This document shows, piece by piece, positions 5,392 through 7,219 of a DNA stretch of 7,219 bases. The stretch covers positions 1-7,219 of the forward strand of contig SKJZ01000252.1 of assembly GCA_007121755.1 (NCBI GenBank), in the 5' to 3' direction. The notes under the pieces are model-generated. The model ran no database searches, was not told the origin of the DNA, and saw only the letters and a list, made by a program, of their open reading frames with translations. Numbering within the stretch: position 1 is the first letter of the stretch; the number at the start of each line of letters is the position of its first letter. This DNA comes from Halorhodospira sp. (GTDB lineage: Bacteria; Pseudomonadota; Gammaproteobacteria; Nitrococcales; Halorhodospiraceae). The translations under genes were made by a program, and so were the position numbers.

Positions 5392-6660
5392 ATGACCGCT
5401 AGTGAGAAGCCGTGGGTCCGGCGGATGCCGGATGAGCAGTTTGCGCGGATGCGCGACATCCTCGCCGCACCGAGTCCGATCGGCCTGGAAGGGGCGATGA
5501 CTTTCGGCGTCTTGAAGCCGTACTTCGAATCATTCGCCTCTCAAGGTTGGGCGGTCCATCAGTTCCAGGGACACGCCGGGATCGTTCTCGACACCCATCC
5601 GGGCGACGATGAGCGCTTCAAGGCGATGGTGGTGGGCCACGCCGACAAGATCCGGATGCAGGTGCGCCATATCGGCGACGACGGCAAGGTCTGGATTGAC
5701 AGTGACTCCTTCCTGCCGATGACCCTGATCGGCCACGAGGTGGTGATCTTCAGCGAGGATCCCGAGGCGCCCGGTAGCTATCGCCGCCTGGAGGGCGGCA
5801 CGGTCGAGGCCCTGGGTGCCATCCACTTTGCCGAACAGCCGCTGCGCACCGGCGAAAAGGGGATCAAGAAGGAGCAACTCTTCGTTGAATTGCAGATCCA
5901 CGGCAAGAACAAGAAGCGGCAGGTGGAGAAGCTGGGAGTGCGCCCGGGCGACTCCGTTATCCTGAATCGACCCATCCGTCGCGGTTTCGGCCCCGACACC
6001 TTCTACGGTGCCTACCTCGATAACGGGCTTGGCTGTTTCACCACCGCCGAGGCAGCGCGGCTCATCGCCGAGGCCGGCGGCCCGGACAACGTGCGCATGC
6101 TTTTTGCCATTGCCACCTACGAGGAGATCGGCCGTTTCGGTAGCCGGGTGCTCGCCGGCGAGTTGCGGCCCGACGCCATCATCGCCGTCGACGTCAACCA
6201 CGACTATGTGGCGGCGCCGGGGGTCGGTGACAAGCGGTTCAGTCCGCTGGAGATGGGGAAGGGGTTTACGGTGACCACCGGATCAGTGGCCAGCGAACAA
6301 CTTAACAGCCTGATTCAGCAGGTCGCCCGGGAGCGAGAAATCCCGTGTCAGCGTGACGTCCGTGGCGCCGACACCGGTACGGACGGCATGGCCGGCGTAC
6401 TGGCCGGCGTCGATTGCGTGGCGGCCTCGGTGGGCTTCCCGATCCGCAATATGCATACCATCTCGGAGGCGGGCCATACGGGGGACGTGCTGGCGGCCGT
6501 TCACGCCGTCGCCGGCACGTTGCAGGCCTTGGACGCTCGGGACGACGGCCGCGGCTCATTGCGCCGCCACTTCCGGGACCACCACCCGCGCCTGGATCAA
6601 GCCTCTCCGTTGGGCCACCAGGGCGGGCAGGAGGAAAAGGAGAGCAAGGGGAAGAAGTAG
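5392..6660 (+). CDS. M42-family zinc aminopeptidase (FrvX/TET-like)
   Basis: M42 enzymes are cytoplasmic di-metal aminopeptidases that trim short peptides, usually as large tetrahedral oligomers. The expected residues are all visible: H83 and D85 in VVGHADKI, D210 in AYLDNGLG, the catalytic pair E244-E245 in YEEIGRFGS, D267 in IAVDVNHD, GTDGMAG at 329-335 and H355 in RNMHTISEAGHTGD. Two insertions lengthen the protein relative to small M42 members. One, in the region 120-200, includes a lysine-rich GIKKEQLFVELQIHGKNKK segment within the beta-barrel dimerisation domain. The other is a hydrophilic tail from about 381 to 422 rich in Arg, His, Gln, Lys and Glu. The tail lies beyond the fold and is probably disordered. 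The gene follows ppa by 17 bases with its own Shine-Dalgarno sequence, so co-transcription is likely. Its substrate cannot be told from sequence; M42 members were once mislabelled endoglucanases. Confidence 0.9.
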   Translation: MTASEKPWVRRMPDEQFARMRDILAAPSPIGLEGAMTFGVLKPYFESFASQGWAVHQFQGHAGIVLDTHPGDDERFKAMVVGHADKIRMQVRHIGDDGKVWIDSDSFLPMTLIGHEVVIFSEDPEAPGSYRRLEGGTVEALGAIHFAEQPLRTGEKGIKKEQLFVELQIHGKNKKRQVEKLGVRPGDSVILNRPIRRGFGPDTFYGAYLDNGLGCFTTAEAARLIAEAGGPDNVRMLFAIATYEEIGRFGSRVLAGELRPDAIIAVDVNHDYVAAPGVGDKRFSPLEMGKGFTVTTGSVASEQLNSLIQQVAREREIPCQRDVRGADTGTDGMAGVLAGVDCVAASVGFPIRNMHTISEAGHTGDVLAAVHAVAGTLQALDARDDGRGSLRRHFRDHHPRLDQASPLGHQGGQEEKESKGKK

Positions 6661-6772
6661 AGATGGAGTGGCCGTGGTATCGCCCGATGGCGCGTTGGTG
6701 AAGTTGCCGGTCCCGACTTGATCGACATGACCCAGGGCGTGCTTTTCGACCAGTGCGTGTATTCTCCATTTC
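6661..6772 (+). other. Intergenic gap between M42 peptidase and Yip1-like gene
   Basis: These 112 bases hold no convincing gene, RNA or terminator. I find no GC stem followed by T residues and no clear promoter. There is no Shine-Dalgarno sequence before the ATG at 6773, where the preceding bases are pyrimidine-rich (ATTCTCCATTTC). The only nearby in-frame stop for the downstream gene is TGA at 6728-6730. Confidence 0.5.
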
Positions 6773-7219
6773 ATGGCTATTCGCCCGCTCCTCTCCATTG
6801 TGATCCGCCCCCGTGCCACCCTCCGGAACCTGGCCGCGGCGCCGGCCCCGGCGTGGCCGGTCGCCTTGCTGCGGTGGACGCTGCCGCTGATTGTCGCCAG
6901 CGTGGTGGTGAGCCAGGCGCTCTACCAGGTGATCCCCACCGGCCTGCCGCCGGAGGCGCTCCCCGACCCGCTGGGGTTCGCCGTCTACAGCGCGCTGCTG
7001 ATGGCTCTGGGGACGGGGTTCTTGGCCCTCGCCGCCCACCACCTGGCGGAACTCTTCCAGGGACGCGGCGACTTCGACCGCGCCCTCCAGGCGGCGACAG
7101 TGGGCCTAGTGCCGGCGTGGGTGGGAAACGTGGCGGCGGCCTTTCCGTGGCCGTGGGGGAACGGGATCGGACTGGTGCTGATCGGCTACAGCGTGGCGCT
7201 GCTCTACGCCGCTTTCGGA
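6773..7219 (+). CDS. Yip1-family (DUF1282-like) membrane protein, cut by right edge
   Basis: The 149 residues visible are hydrophobic, with about four likely membrane segments (roughly 31-52, 68-90, 107-125 and 131-148). The N-terminal IRPRATLRNLAA matches the arginine-containing opening typical of bacterial Yip1-domain proteins. GRGDFDRALQAATVGLVPAWVGN (97-119) followed by a Pro-rich turn and a final Tyr/Leu-rich helix also fits that family. These are inner-membrane proteins of unknown function in bacteria. The ATG at 6773 is the only usable start after the in-frame stop at 6728-6730. It lacks a recognisable ribosome binding site, so expression may be weak or leaderless. The C terminus lies outside the window. 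The family call rests on pattern recall and is moderately sure; the membrane nature is clear. Confidence 0.75.
   Translation, partial: MAIRPLLSIVIRPRATLRNLAAAPAPAWPVALLRWTLPLIVASVVVSQALYQVIPTGLPPEALPDPLGFAVYSALLMALGTGFLALAAHHLAELFQGRGDFDRALQAATVGLVPAWVGNVAAAFPWPWGNGIGLVLIGYSVALLYAAFG

Noticed and set aside
5530..6201. Minus-strand open frame of 223 codons opposite the M42 peptidase
   Set aside because: It lies wholly inside a gene with intact catalytic motifs. Its His/Asp/Val pattern is a codon-bias shadow.
6302..7042. Minus-strand open frame of 246 codons across the M42 end and Yip1-like gene
   Set aside because: It is Arg/Pro/Gly-rich low-complexity translation without motifs, and spans two real plus-strand genes.

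Overview
The window reads as GC-rich (about two thirds G+C by eye) gammaproteobacterial chromosome. The gene order gshB / pilG / chpA-like / rsmE is the arrangement around the Pil-Chp chemosensory cluster in gammaproteobacteria. The strongly acidic proteins would suit a halophilic member such as the Ectothiorhodospiraceae, but that is inference from style and synteny, not a proven placement.

Layout. Positions 1-329 (minus) hold the 5' part of gshB (glutathione synthetase). Its family similarity stops abruptly near position 112 and gives way to a GC-rich stretch containing a perfect 8-bp hairpin, so the gene looks broken or the sequence is chimeric there. A short divergent control region (330-424) carries a small dyad and a weak promoter candidate. 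Plus-strand pilG (response regulator of the type IV pilus Chp system) follows, and its stop overlaps the start of a 1067-residue ChpA-like protein. rsmE (16S rRNA m3U1498 methyltransferase, minus) converges on it, with the two stop codons overlapping inside the loop of a GC-rich hairpin. Beyond a short AT-rich divergent region come ppa (inorganic pyrophosphatase) and, 17 bases later, an M42-family zinc aminopeptidase. A Yip1-like membrane protein is cut by the right edge.

The most interesting item is the pilG-chpA pair. pilH, pilI and pilJ, which normally lie between these genes, are absent. The ChpA-like protein keeps the long FimL/ChpA-type N-terminal helical part, a remnant ATPase and a C-terminal receiver. 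It has lost the phosphorylatable histidine (Glu at that place), the asparagine of the N box, the F and G2 boxes, the dimerisation domain, the CheW domain and the receiver's conserved lysine. PilG itself has every receiver residue. This looks like a former histidine kinase that has become a non-catalytic scaffold kept together with its old partner PilG, comparable to the PilG-FimL relation known in Pseudomonas aeruginosa.

The other genes (rsmE, ppa, M42 peptidase, Yip1-like) look intact or merely cut by the edge, and are ordinary housekeeping or accessory genes.
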